Of a stretch of 57,936 nucleotides of DNA, positions 34,623-42,591 are shown in pieces (within the stretch, counting starts at the first letter, position 1; each line of letters opens with the position of its first letter). The notes under the pieces are model-generated. The model ran no database searches. It saw only the letters and a program-made list of their open reading frames with translations, and was not told where the DNA came from. The stretch lies in contig JAFYLI010000052.1 of the NCBI GenBank assembly GCA_017537165.1, positions 1 through 57,936 on the forward strand. The letters run 5' to 3'. A program made the position numbers and the translations under genes. Source of the DNA: Oscillospiraceae bacterium. GTDB taxonomy: Bacteria; Bacillota; Clostridia; Oscillospirales; Oscillospiraceae.

Positions 34623-34985
34623 TTATTTCTTCATAAGCTGAAGCTGAGCATCTATCAGGTTGCACAGCTCCAGAAGTCTGCCGTTCTTGAAGCGGGTACT
34701 GTTGAGATTAGCAATCTCAGTAAGATGAACTTCAATTTCGGCCAAAGCATTTTCCAGCTCCTGATGCTGGCGGATCATACCAAGCTTTGCCTCGGCATCC
34801 TCCATTATAGACTCGGCGCGGACGATAACGTCGCGAACGCCCTGGCGGCTGATGCCGTCATTTTCGGCTATTTCGGAGAGAGAAAGGTTCTCACCGTAAT
34901 AAAGATCGAAATACTCTTTCTGTTTGTCGGTGAGCATCTCGCTGTAATAGTCAAAGAGGATAGCCATGCGAACGTTTTTTTCCAT
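34623..34985 (-). CDS. ylxM: YlxM family DNA-binding protein
   Basis: A 120-residue sigma-factor-like helix-turn-helix protein of the UPF0122 family, always found before ffh in Firmicutes and reported to modulate SRP function. The HTH part is LSLSEIAENDGISRQGVRDVI, with YYSEMLTDKQKEYFDLYYGE before it. ATG 34985 follows AGGAGGAG. It has its own consensus promoter with repeated inverted repeats around it, suggesting this operon is regulated. Confidence 0.95.
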   Translation of the reverse strand: MEKNVRMAILFDYYSEMLTDKQKEYFDLYYGENLSLSEIAENDGISRQGVRDVIVRAESIMEDAEAKLGMIRQHQELENALAEIEVHLTEIANLNSTRFKNGRLLELCNLIDAQLQLMKK

Positions 34986-35036
34986 GCTGACTCCTCCTGA
35001 CAGAAATAGTGTAAAGTATTTTCACTTACCTGGGTG

Positions 35037-35065
35037 AGTTTACAATAATTTTGCCCCGCTGTCAA
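35037..35065 (-). promoter_or_regulatory. Sigma-A promoter of ylxM-ffh
   Basis: On the minus strand: TTGACA (35065-35060), a 17-base spacer, and TAAACT (35042-35037). An ACTTACC-TG-GGTGAGT palindrome (35024-35039) covers the downstream edge of the -10. Confidence 0.85.
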
Positions 35066-35081
35066 TAGCTTTTTTGAAAAA

Positions 35082-35103
35082 TGTAAAGAAATTTTCCTTT
35101 ACA
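35082..35103. repeat. Palindrome TGTAAAG-N8-CTTTACA upstream of the ylxM promoter
   Basis: A perfect 7-bp inverted repeat with an 8-base centre, 17 bases upstream of the ylxM -35. A second copy of the pattern (TGTAAAG-N8-CTTAC) lies at 35010-35029 just downstream of the -10. The pair looks like an operator for a dimeric regulator. Confidence 0.45.
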
Positions 35104-35200
35104 CTGTGAACCCTTGTAAACAGGCATATTTTAGCGCTTTTGGCGAGATAATTTATAGTGAGTATTCACAAATAGTTTATAATAATCGTCCCTCATTCTA

Positions 35201-35229
35201 TTGTGAAAATCGCGGTAATGTGGTAAAAT
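35201..35229 (+). promoter_or_regulatory. Sigma-A promoter of the M16 peptidase pair
   Basis: TTGTGA at 35201-35206, a 17-base spacer and TAAAAT at 35224-35229, with an extended -10 TG directly before. The leader is about 30 bases. Confidence 0.75.
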
Positions 35230-35268
35230 GATAGACAAAAAATACAGCCATATAAGGAGGCAGTATAG

Positions 35269-36552
35269 TTGGATAAAATAATAAGAAAAATCGTAATGCC
35301 GGGAGTAACTCTGCTCTGCCTGCAGACCCCTAAATTCAAGACCGGATATTTCAGTGTCGCCCTTCAGCGTCAGCTGTGCCCGGAGAATGCGGCAAAGGAT
35401 TCTATAATACCCCAGATACTTAAGCGCGGATGCCGCAGATATCCCGATATGGAAAGTCTTTCCGCAGCGTTGGATGATCTTTACGGCGCAGTAGTTGAGC
35501 CTATCGTCCGTCAGCGCGGCGAAATACTTTGCACAGGCTTTTGCTCGTCTTTCGTAGATGACAAATACCTGCCCGGAGAGGCCAAAACTCTGGAAAACAC
35601 CATTTCTTTGGTAGCCGAGCTGCTGCTTGACCCCGCCACTAAGGACGGCCTGCTCAACGCAGAGTATGTAAATTCCGAGAAGGAAAATATCTGCGATGAA
35701 ATCCGTTCCCGCGTAAACGATAAGCGAGTATATGCCTCGGGCCGCCTGCGCGAGATAATGTGTGCAGATGAGAACTACGGCACTTATGCCTACGGTACGC
35801 TTGAAACCGCAGAGAAAATACAATACATTCCTCTCACAAAGTACTATAAGGAGTCTCTTGCCGAGTCCAATATATACATGTTTTACTGCGGCAGTGCTTC
35901 TCCCATGCGTGTAGAGCTGGCTGTAAAAGAAGCTTTTGCAACTCTGCCCAGAAGTGAGGAATATTACGATACAAGCACCGAGATACGCATCAATGCCGAT
36001 GAACCCAAGTACGTTACCGAAGAGATGGACGTGCTGCAGGGCAATCTTACCATCGGCTTCAGAATGGGCGAAGTAATGTATCGCCCCAATTATGCAGCTA
36101 TGACCGTTTTCAATACCGTTTACGGCGGCGGAGTAACCTCCAAGCTTTTTGCAAACGTCCGCGAAAAGCTTTCTCTGTGCTATTATGCATCCTCCTCGGT
36201 TGACAGTAATAAGGGAATAATGACGGTTTCCTCCGGCATTGACCCTGCCAAGTATGAAGAAGCGCTTGCTGAGATACTTGCGCAGCTGGATGCCTGCCGC
36301 AAGGGCGATATAAGCAGCAAGGAATTTGAATCTGCCAAGAGCTATGTTGTTGCTTCTCTTCGTGCATATAACGACAGCGCTGCCACGATGGATGATTTTT
36401 ATCTCGGTCAGGAGCTCAAGGGCCTTATTTATGACCTGGATGAGTACGCGGGCCTTGTTGATATGGTAGAACTTGAAGATGTTGTGGAAATAGCAAAGAG
36501 CGTAGAGCTCGATACGGTTTATTTCCTTAAGAACAGAGGGGAGGCTGTATAA
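35269..36552 (+). CDS. M16 family peptidase-like protein, inactive partner
   Basis: A 427-residue protein of the insulinase/pitrilysin superfamily, like Bacillus YmfF. It lacks the HxxEH zinc site where expected near the N-terminus, but keeps the fold landmarks, for example MTVFNTVYGGGVTSKLFANVREKLSLCYY (landmark: LFANVREKLSLCYY, about residue 297), the substrate-binding R/Y region of the second half. It is the non-catalytic partner of the next gene. It uses a TTG start at 35269 behind AAGGAGG. It ends overlapping the next start by one base. Confidence 0.85.
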   Translation: MDKIIRKIVMPGVTLLCLQTPKFKTGYFSVALQRQLCPENAAKDSIIPQILKRGCRRYPDMESLSAALDDLYGAVVEPIVRQRGEILCTGFCSSFVDDKYLPGEAKTLENTISLVAELLLDPATKDGLLNAEYVNSEKENICDEIRSRVNDKRVYASGRLREIMCADENYGTYAYGTLETAEKIQYIPLTKYYKESLAESNIYMFYCGSASPMRVELAVKEAFATLPRSEEYYDTSTEIRINADEPKYVTEEMDVLQGNLTIGFRMGEVMYRPNYAAMTVFNTVYGGGVTSKLFANVREKLSLCYYASSSVDSNKGIMTVSSGIDPAKYEEALAEILAQLDACRKGDISSKEFESAKSYVVASLRAYNDSAATMDDFYLGQELKGLIYDLDEYAGLVDMVELEDVVEIAKSVELDTVYFLKNRGEAV

Positions 36553-37829
36553 TGCGTCTTATCGAATATAAAAACGTAGGCGAAGAGGTATGGTACGAAA
36601 AACTGTATAACGGCCTTACCGTTCTCGTAGTGCCTAAAAAGAATTACAGCCGTACCTATGCATTTTTTGCTACCAATTACGGCGGTTGCGACAGACGTTT
36701 CAAGCTGGACGGTCAGTGGCACGATACTCCTGCAGGTGTAGCGCACTTCCTCGAGCATAAGATGTTCGATTTGCCCGACGGCAGCAACGCACTTACCACT
36801 CTCTCGGAAAACGGTGCGTCTCCCAATGCATTTACCGCCAACGGTATGACCGGCTATCTCTTCCGCTGCACCGATAAGTTTGAAGAGAATCTTACTGTTC
36901 TGCTCAACTTTGTAATGACTCCCTATTTTACTGAAGAGAGCGTAGCCAAAGAGCAGGGTATTATCGGCCAGGAAATAAAGATGGGTGAAGACAGCCCCGC
37001 GCGTCAGCTTCGTCAGAATCTTATGCGCGCCCTCTACGCAAACCATCCCGTACGCGACTCTATAGCAGGTACCGTGGAAAGTATAGCGGAGATAACCCCT
37101 GAGGTGCTCTATGCCTGCCACAAGGCTTTCTACAATCCCTCCAACATGGTGCTCTGCGTTTCCGGTAATGCCGATCCCGAAAGAGTTAAGCAGATAGTTC
37201 TGGATAATGTGAAGACCATGGGCGCTGAGGTGCCCGAGAGGGATTACGGAGAAGAGGAAGGGGAACTGCCTGCAAAGGTGCGCATCGAAGAGGAGATGGC
37301 AGTTGCTATGCCTCTGTTCATGTTTGGCGCAAAGCTGCCGTTCGATGCTGACGGACGCAGCTTTATGAAGCAGCTTCTGACAGGTGAACTTGCCTGCGAG
37401 ATGCTTATGGGTGAGTCCTCCGAGCTTTATTCCCAGATGTATAAGGATGGTCTGATAAACCGCTCCTTCTATTGCGGAACTGCCGATTTCCCGGGCGGAG
37501 CATTTACTGCCGCAGGCGGCGAAAGCAAGGATCCGTATGCTGTTATGGAAAGAGTTACCGAAGCTGCCGCAAAAATGGCAGAGAGCGGTGGAGAACAGCT
37601 ATTTGAACGGCTCAAGAAGGCTATGCTGGGCTCTACCATACGCGCTCTTGATTCTGTGGAAAATATATGCCATAATGAGGCGGAAGCATTTTTCCATGGC
37701 TATTCATCCTTTGAGGCAAAGGATATACTCTTGAGTGTAAGTATAGAAGATTGCAGAGAGTTCCTGCGTAAATATTTTGCCATAGAAAGATTGGCCATGT
37801 CGGTAATACGGCCGTTGGGAGAAAAATAA
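36552..37829 (+). CDS. M16 family zinc metallopeptidase, catalytic partner
   Basis: A 425-residue pitrilysin-family peptidase resembling YmfH. The zinc motif HxxEH is intact at residues 65-69 (AHFLEHKMF), with the downstream Glu ligand expected in the EQGIIGQEIKM segment about 75 residues later. It pairs with the inactive protein before it, as in other two-component M16 systems (AlbE/AlbF, YmfF/YmfH). There is no signal peptide. The substrate is unknown; related pairs act on small peptides. Confidence 0.9.
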   Translation: MRLIEYKNVGEEVWYEKLYNGLTVLVVPKKNYSRTYAFFATNYGGCDRRFKLDGQWHDTPAGVAHFLEHKMFDLPDGSNALTTLSENGASPNAFTANGMTGYLFRCTDKFEENLTVLLNFVMTPYFTEESVAKEQGIIGQEIKMGEDSPARQLRQNLMRALYANHPVRDSIAGTVESIAEITPEVLYACHKAFYNPSNMVLCVSGNADPERVKQIVLDNVKTMGAEVPERDYGEEEGELPAKVRIEEEMAVAMPLFMFGAKLPFDADGRSFMKQLLTGELACEMLMGESSELYSQMYKDGLINRSFYCGTADFPGGAFTAAGGESKDPYAVMERVTEAAAKMAESGGEQLFERLKKAMLGSTIRALDSVENICHNEAEAFFHGYSSFEAKDILLSVSIEDCREFLRKYFAIERLAMSVIRPLGEK

Positions 37830-37845
37830 AAAGGATGTGACGAAG

Positions 37846-38892
37846 TTGCAGAATGCGACTATCAGCTTTCCTCTTTTGGGAGAGAATTTTAAGCTCGATA
37901 TAAAATCTTATTTGGAAATAGGAAGTTTCAGTGTACATTGGTACGGCGTTATTATTGCGATAGGTTTCCTGCTGGCAGTAATATACGCAATAAAGCGCTC
38001 CAAAGAATTCGGTATTACCGAGGATAATATTATTGACCTGCTTATTTGCGCCGTGCCTTTGGCAGTTATCGGCGCGAGAGCATACTATGTAATATTCAGC
38101 TGGGAAAACTACAAGGATAACCTGGTGGATATTATCAAAGTTTGGGAAGGCGGCCTCGCTATTTACGGCGGTATTATAGGCGCGGTTGTTGGCCTTTTCA
38201 TCTTCTCGAAATGGCGTAAAGTCAAGGCAGGGGCCATGGCTGACCTTGGTGGCTTGGGATTGCTTATCGGTCAGGCCGTTGGTCGCTGGGGCAACTTCAT
38301 TAACCGCGAGGCTTACGGTGTAAAAACTACCGTAGCATGGCGTATGGGTCTCACCAACCAGTACGGTACATTCTACTATCATCCCTGCTTCCTCTATGAA
38401 AGCCTTTGGAATATTATCGGATTTGTCATTCTTCACTTCTATTCCAAGAAGCGTAAGTTTGACGGCGAAGTATTCTTTCTGTACTTAGCTTGGTACGGTC
38501 TCGGCAGAGCAATGATCGAGAGTCTGCGTACCGATAGTTTGTATCTTTTCGGTAGCAATCTGCGTGTATCTCAGCTTGTAGCACTGCTTTGCGTTATTGG
38601 CGCTGTTAGCGCTGTGCTTGTTATACGTATGCGTAATCCCGAGCCTGAAGATATGTGGGTCAATCGTGATAAGAAAGCGGCCATTGAGACCGCTGCTGCT
38701 GAAGCATCTGCCGCTGCATTTGCTGCAGGCGAGGGTGAAGACGTATATGACGAGGACTTCGCTTCCGCTCTGGAACTGCTGAAGAAGGGAAGCACCCTTG
38801 ACGATGCTGACGATGGCGATTCCGAGTTGCCCGTCATTGAACCTGTTGAAGTGAATATATCCGAAGATGTTTCTTTGGATGACGAATTATAA
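37846..38892 (+). CDS. lgt: Prolipoprotein diacylglyceryl transferase with acidic C-terminal extension
   Basis: Adds diacylglycerol from phosphatidylglycerol to the lipobox Cys of prolipoproteins. Seven hydrophobic helices are visible, and the signature GRWGNFINREAYG and HPCFLYESLWN are present. TTG 37846 has the better spacing to AAGGAT; GTG 37837 is possible but too close. After the last helix there is a roughly 75-residue hydrophilic tail rich in Ala, Glu and Asp, not part of the usual enzyme. The TAXI TRAP receptor in this window is one likely lipoprotein client. Confidence 0.93.
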   Translation: MQNATISFPLLGENFKLDIKSYLEIGSFSVHWYGVIIAIGFLLAVIYAIKRSKEFGITEDNIIDLLICAVPLAVIGARAYYVIFSWENYKDNLVDIIKVWEGGLAIYGGIIGAVVGLFIFSKWRKVKAGAMADLGGLGLLIGQAVGRWGNFINREAYGVKTTVAWRMGLTNQYGTFYYHPCFLYESLWNIIGFVILHFYSKKRKFDGEVFFLYLAWYGLGRAMIESLRTDSLYLFGSNLRVSQLVALLCVIGAVSAVLVIRMRNPEPEDMWVNRDKKAAIETAAAEASAAAFAAGEGEDVYDEDFASALELLKKGSTLDDADDGDSELPVIEPVEVNISEDVSLDDEL

Positions 38893-38911
38893 GAAAGGAT
38901 GAACGTACATT

Positions 38912-39373
38912 ATGGCAAAGTTTGATAACTTCAAGAAGAATTTCACCGAAGCAGCCGAGCTGTTTGCAGAAAAAGCAGCAGGTTTTGCAAAGGTTGCAGC
39001 AGAAAAGACTAAGGATGCCGCAGATAAAGCCAAAGAGTTGGCTAAGATAGGTAAGCTCAATGCTGAGATCCTTGCTAAGAAGGATGAGGTAAGAAAGGCT
39101 TATCAGGAGATCGGTAAGATCTATTATGAGTATTTCCAGGTAGATCCCCATGAACCCATGAAGGCTATCTGCGCTAAGATCGACGAGGCTATGGCTGTCA
39201 TTGCTGATAAGCAGGCTGAGATAGAAGTACTGAAGGCCGAAAACCCCGATGAGGATTTCAGTGAGTATGAAGTAGTCGACGATGATGATATCGAAGTGGA
39301 AGTTTACGAAGTAGCAGAAACCGCAGAAGAAAAAGAATGCTGCTGTGGATGCGAAGAGAAGGCTGAAGAATAA
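38912..39373 (+). CDS. Unknown coiled-coil protein with cysteine-rich tail
   Basis: A 153-residue protein that I do not recognise. Residues 1-60 are Ala/Lys-rich heptad-like helix with repeated AAEKTKDAADKAKELAK-type segments, the middle has KKDEVRKAYQEIGKIYYEYF, and the C-terminus is highly acidic (EYEVVDDDDIEVEVYEV) and ends in ECCCGCEEKAEE. The four clustered cysteines could bind metal or form disulfides. There is no signal peptide or transmembrane segment. It follows lgt after 19 bases behind AAAGGATG and has a strong terminator, so it is probably a real, well-expressed gene. Serum-like helical proteins in Clostridia share the middle part. Confidence 0.75.
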   Translation: MAKFDNFKKNFTEAAELFAEKAAGFAKVAAEKTKDAADKAKELAKIGKLNAEILAKKDEVRKAYQEIGKIYYEYFQVDPHEPMKAICAKIDEAMAVIADKQAEIEVLKAENPDEDFSEYEVVDDDDIEVEVYEVAETAEEKECCCGCEEKAEE

Positions 39374-39382
39374 AAATATAGT

Positions 39383-39412
39383 GAAGGGACTGCCTGAGCA
39401 GTCCCTTCCTTT
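39383..39412 (+). terminator. Rho-independent terminator after the coiled-coil gene
   Basis: GAAGGGACTGC-CTGA-GCAGTCCCTTC followed by CTTT. Perfect 11-bp stem. Confidence 0.85.
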
Positions 39413-39431
39413 GGTACTTGGAATGTGAAAA

Positions 39432-40193
39432 ATGGGAAAACAACTGGAGAAAAAGGTCGGATCGGCCGGAAGAAAAGTTAATTTGCAGGAGTTCAGAAGC
39501 GGTGTTCACCATGGTATACCCGTAGGCTTGGGATACTTTTTTGTTTCCTTTACCCTTGGTATTACCGCGAAGCAGACCGGTTTGAGTTCACTTCAGGCGG
39601 CACTTATGTCCCTTTCCATACACGCTTCGGCGGGTGAATTTGCGGCTCTTGGTATTATTGCCGCAGGCGCAGGATATTGGGAAATGGCGCTTACTGAGAT
39701 AATAGTAAACCTTAGATATTTGCTTATGTCCTGCTCTTTGTCTCAAAAACTGTCGGGCAGCATGCGGTTTTTCCACCGCTTCCTTATAGCCTTCGACATA
39801 ACAGACGAAATTTTTGCGTTCTCGGTTTCAAGGCCGGGAAAACTAAATCCGTTTTTTACATATGGTATGATGGTGGTTGCATCACCGGGCTGGGTGCTCG
39901 GTACCTTTGTTGGCGCCGCAGCCGGCGGAATCCTGCCTGCGGTAGTAACGGGAGCAATGAGTATAGCGCTGTACGGTATGTTTATTTCCGTGGTAATACC
40001 GTCGGCACGAAAGGATAAAGTTATAGCGGGAATCGTTGCGGCTTCCATGCTGCTCAGCGGAGCATTTGCTCTTATTCCCGTGATTAAAGATATATCCTCC
40101 GGCTTCAAGATCATCATACTTACAGTTGCTATATCTGCTGCTGCGGCAGCGCTTTTCCCTGTTAAGGAAGAAGAAAGGGAGGAGGCTGCGTAA
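39432..40193 (+). CDS. azlC: AzlC family branched-chain amino acid exporter, large subunit
   Basis: A 253-residue membrane protein with several hydrophobic helices and the AzlC landmarks GIPVGLGYFFVSFTLGI, SIHASAGEFAALGII and FLIAFDITDEIFAFS. With the small AzlD subunit it forms an exporter of branched-chain amino acids or analogues. The ribosome binding site is weak. It overlaps azlD by one base. Confidence 0.92.
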   Translation: MGKQLEKKVGSAGRKVNLQEFRSGVHHGIPVGLGYFFVSFTLGITAKQTGLSSLQAALMSLSIHASAGEFAALGIIAAGAGYWEMALTEIIVNLRYLLMSCSLSQKLSGSMRFFHRFLIAFDITDEIFAFSVSRPGKLNPFFTYGMMVVASPGWVLGTFVGAAAGGILPAVVTGAMSIALYGMFISVVIPSARKDKVIAGIVAASMLLSGAFALIPVIKDISSGFKIIILTVAISAAAAALFPVKEEEREEAA

Positions 40194-40507
40194 TGAAAAA
40201 TAACATCTATATTTATATCCTTGTTATGGCGGGTGTTACATATCTTATACGCCTTCTGCCCCTTACCATATTCCGCAAGGAAATTAAAAATCGCTTTGTT
40301 CGTTCCTTCCTTCACTATATGCCATACGTTACTTTGTCGGTTATGACTTTTCCCGCAATCCTCAGTGCGACCGGCAATGTTATAAGCTCTGCCATAGGTT
40401 TTGTGGCGGCTTTGGTAATAGCGTGGATCGATGGAAATCTCTTTAAGGTTGCGCTTGGCGCATGCGGAGCGGCACTTATATCGCAGCTTATAATAAACAT
40501 TCTGTGA
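40193..40507 (+). CDS. azlD: AzlD family branched-chain amino acid exporter, small subunit
   Basis: A 104-residue membrane protein with three to four helices, starting NIYIYILVMAGVTYLIRLLPLT, the AzlD pattern, with FLHYMPYVTLSVMTFPAIL in the middle. ATG 40193 overlaps the azlC stop as TAATG behind GGGAGGAGG. A bidirectional terminator follows. Confidence 0.92.
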   Translation: MKNNIYIYILVMAGVTYLIRLLPLTIFRKEIKNRFVRSFLHYMPYVTLSVMTFPAILSATGNVISSAIGFVAALVIAWIDGNLFKVALGACGAALISQLIINIL

Positions 40508-40509
40508 AT

Positions 40510-40548
40510 AAAAAACTCCTGCGTGTTTATCACGCAGGAGTTTTTTTA
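40510..40548. terminator. Bidirectional terminator between azlD and the TRAP permease
   Basis: AAAAACTCCTGCGTG-TTTAT-CACGCAGGAGTTTTTTT. The A-run and U-run on the two sides suit both converging transcripts. Confidence 0.93.
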
Positions 40549-40558
40549 TTGATTAAGT

Positions 40559-42511
40559 TTAAGCGGCAACTCTGGGAGTGCGCTTCTTTGCGATTATCTG
40601 GAGGATAACCACGATAGCCATGAGACCAAGTCCGATCAGGTCAGTTACAAGGCCGGGATAAATCAGCATCAGACCACCGATGACACTCATGAGGCGCTGA
40701 TACCAGGGCATGTCCCTGAGGAGGTAGCCTTCGAGTGCGGAAGAAACACCGAATATACCAACTATGGAAGTTATGGCAATAAGTATAACTTCGCCTGCGC
40801 CTGTGTCGATAAGAAGCATTGCGGGATTCAGCGCAAATATGTAGGGAACTATAAATGCTCCGATTGCAAGCTTCGTGGCTGTAAGTGCCGTTTTCATGGG
40901 ATTTGCCTGAGCTATAGCTGCGCCGGCGTAAGCTGCGAGAGCTACGGGGGGAGTAAGGTCGGCTACGATACCGAAGTAGAATACAAAGAAGTGTGCCGCG
41001 ACACTGGGAACGCCCATGCGAACCAGAATAGGTGCGCAAGTAGCGGCCATGATGCAGTAGTTTGCAGTTGTGGGAACGCCCATGCCGAGGACTATGCAGC
41101 AGAGCATAGTGAGGAACAGTGCGATGATTACGGTATTACCGGCGAGAGCAAGAATGCCGTTGATGAGCATATTTGCAAGACCGGTCATGGTGATGGTACC
41201 TGCAATAATACCTGCTACACCGCAAGCTGCGGCAACTGTTATGGTGCCCTGACCACCTGCGGCGAGGGCTTCAAGCAAACGCTTGGGGGTGATGCGGGTT
41301 TCCTTGTTGAAGAGAGAAACGATAATGCAGGCTATGATGGACAGAGCGGCTGCATACTGAATGCTGCGCTGGCTGGTACCAACAAGATAAATGAGCATTA
41401 TCAGGGGCAGGAGGAGATAGGTCTTCTTCAGGAGTGGGAGCAGACGGGGAAGCTCGTCCTTGGTAAGACCGCGCAGACCCTGCTTCTTGGCTTCAAGATG
41501 AACGGAAATGAAGATACCTGCAAAATAAAGAACTGCGGGAAGAATTGCCTTTACAACTATGGAGCTGTAGGGGAGCTGGACGTAGTCAGCCATAAGGAAA
41601 GCGGCTGCACCCATAATGGGAGGCATTATCTGACCGCCGGTGGAAGCAGAAGCTTCGGCGGCAGCCGCAAACTCGGGCTTATAGCCGGTCTTTTTCATAA
41701 GGGGAATGGTAACGGCACCGGAGCCGACGGTGTTGGCAACAGAGGAACCGGAAACCATGCCTTCAAGTGCAGAAGCTACAACAGCAACCTTGGCAGGACC
41801 GCCGGAGAAACGGCCTACAAGGGAATTAGCGATCTTAATAAAGAAATCAGCGATACCGGTGCGCTCAAGGAATGCGCCAAAGATAATGAATACAACTATG
41901 AACTTGGAGCATACGTTGATGGGAGTGGAAAGAATACCTTCCTTGCTGTAGAAAAGATAGCGAACAGTGTAGTTCAGCTTGCCCCAAAGAGAGGGGTTGG
42001 AAAGGCCCCAGATAAGAGCGTAAATAAGGAAGCAGGCGGCCACGATAAGAATAGGAAGGCCGACGCTGCGGCGGCAAACTTCAGCAAGAGAGAGAATACC
42101 GATAATACCAATGATTATCTGATACCACTGGAAATTGCTGCCCTGCTGGATAATGGTAAGAGCATTGAAGGTGAAGTAGAGAAAGGATGCTGTTCCCAAA
42201 ATCATGAAAACCACGTCATACCAAGGGATGTGATTGACCTTCTGAACACCCTTGCGGGCGGGGAATACCAAATAGCCGAGAAAAACGATGAAAGCAACGA
42301 ATGAAGTGAGACGAAGTTCCTCAAGCCAGCTGGCGAAGAGGGTTACGTAAATGCAGAAAAGAGAGAAAAGTGCCAAAACGCAGGTAACGACAAGTTTGGG
42401 CGTGCCTTCCCAAATTCGAACGTTTGACTCCTGGTCATATTTTTTCATGACGGACTCAAGATCCATGGGGCCTTCATCTTTTGGGGCTGTCTTTTTGCGG
42501 AATAATGCCAT
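40559..42511 (-). CDS. TRAP transporter fused permease subunit (TAXI type)
   Basis: A 650-residue protein with the small (DctQ) and large (DctM) TRAP membrane subunits fused, as is usual for TAXI systems. Many hydrophobic helices run through it, with DctM-family landmarks such as GMVSGSSVANTVGSGAVTIP, GGQIMPPIMGAAAFLMADY and ADLTPPVALAAYAGA. I choose ATG 42511 (MALFRKK), seven bases after AAGGAGG; a longer start is unsupported. It lies after the receptor gene with an 80-base gap containing a hairpin. Substrate is unknown; TAXI systems carry small organic acids, including amino acids. Confidence 0.93.
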   Translation of the reverse strand: MALFRKKTAPKDEGPMDLESVMKKYDQESNVRIWEGTPKLVVTCVLALFSLFCIYVTLFASWLEELRLTSFVAFIVFLGYLVFPARKGVQKVNHIPWYDVVFMILGTASFLYFTFNALTIIQQGSNFQWYQIIIGIIGILSLAEVCRRSVGLPILIVAACFLIYALIWGLSNPSLWGKLNYTVRYLFYSKEGILSTPINVCSKFIVVFIIFGAFLERTGIADFFIKIANSLVGRFSGGPAKVAVVASALEGMVSGSSVANTVGSGAVTIPLMKKTGYKPEFAAAAEASASTGGQIMPPIMGAAAFLMADYVQLPYSSIVVKAILPAVLYFAGIFISVHLEAKKQGLRGLTKDELPRLLPLLKKTYLLLPLIMLIYLVGTSQRSIQYAAALSIIACIIVSLFNKETRITPKRLLEALAAGGQGTITVAAACGVAGIIAGTITMTGLANMLINGILALAGNTVIIALFLTMLCCIVLGMGVPTTANYCIMAATCAPILVRMGVPSVAAHFFVFYFGIVADLTPPVALAAYAGAAIAQANPMKTALTATKLAIGAFIVPYIFALNPAMLLIDTGAGEVILIAITSIVGIFGVSSALEGYLLRDMPWYQRLMSVIGGLMLIYPGLVTDLIGLGLMAIVVILQIIAKKRTPRVAA

Positions 42512-42541
42512 GGGTGAACCTCCTTGTATTTTATAGGAAAT

Positions 42542-42566
42542 GGCTGCGGCGAAAATCGTCGCAGCC
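42542..42566 (-). terminator. Stem-loop between the TRAP receptor and permease genes
   Basis: GGCTGCG-x-C...G-x-CGCAGCC with an AT-rich loop. It has no long U-run on the minus strand, so it more likely limits read-through or protects the receptor message than fully terminates. Confidence 0.5.
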
Positions 42567-42591
42567 AAAAACACCTAATTGTGCGGGAGTT

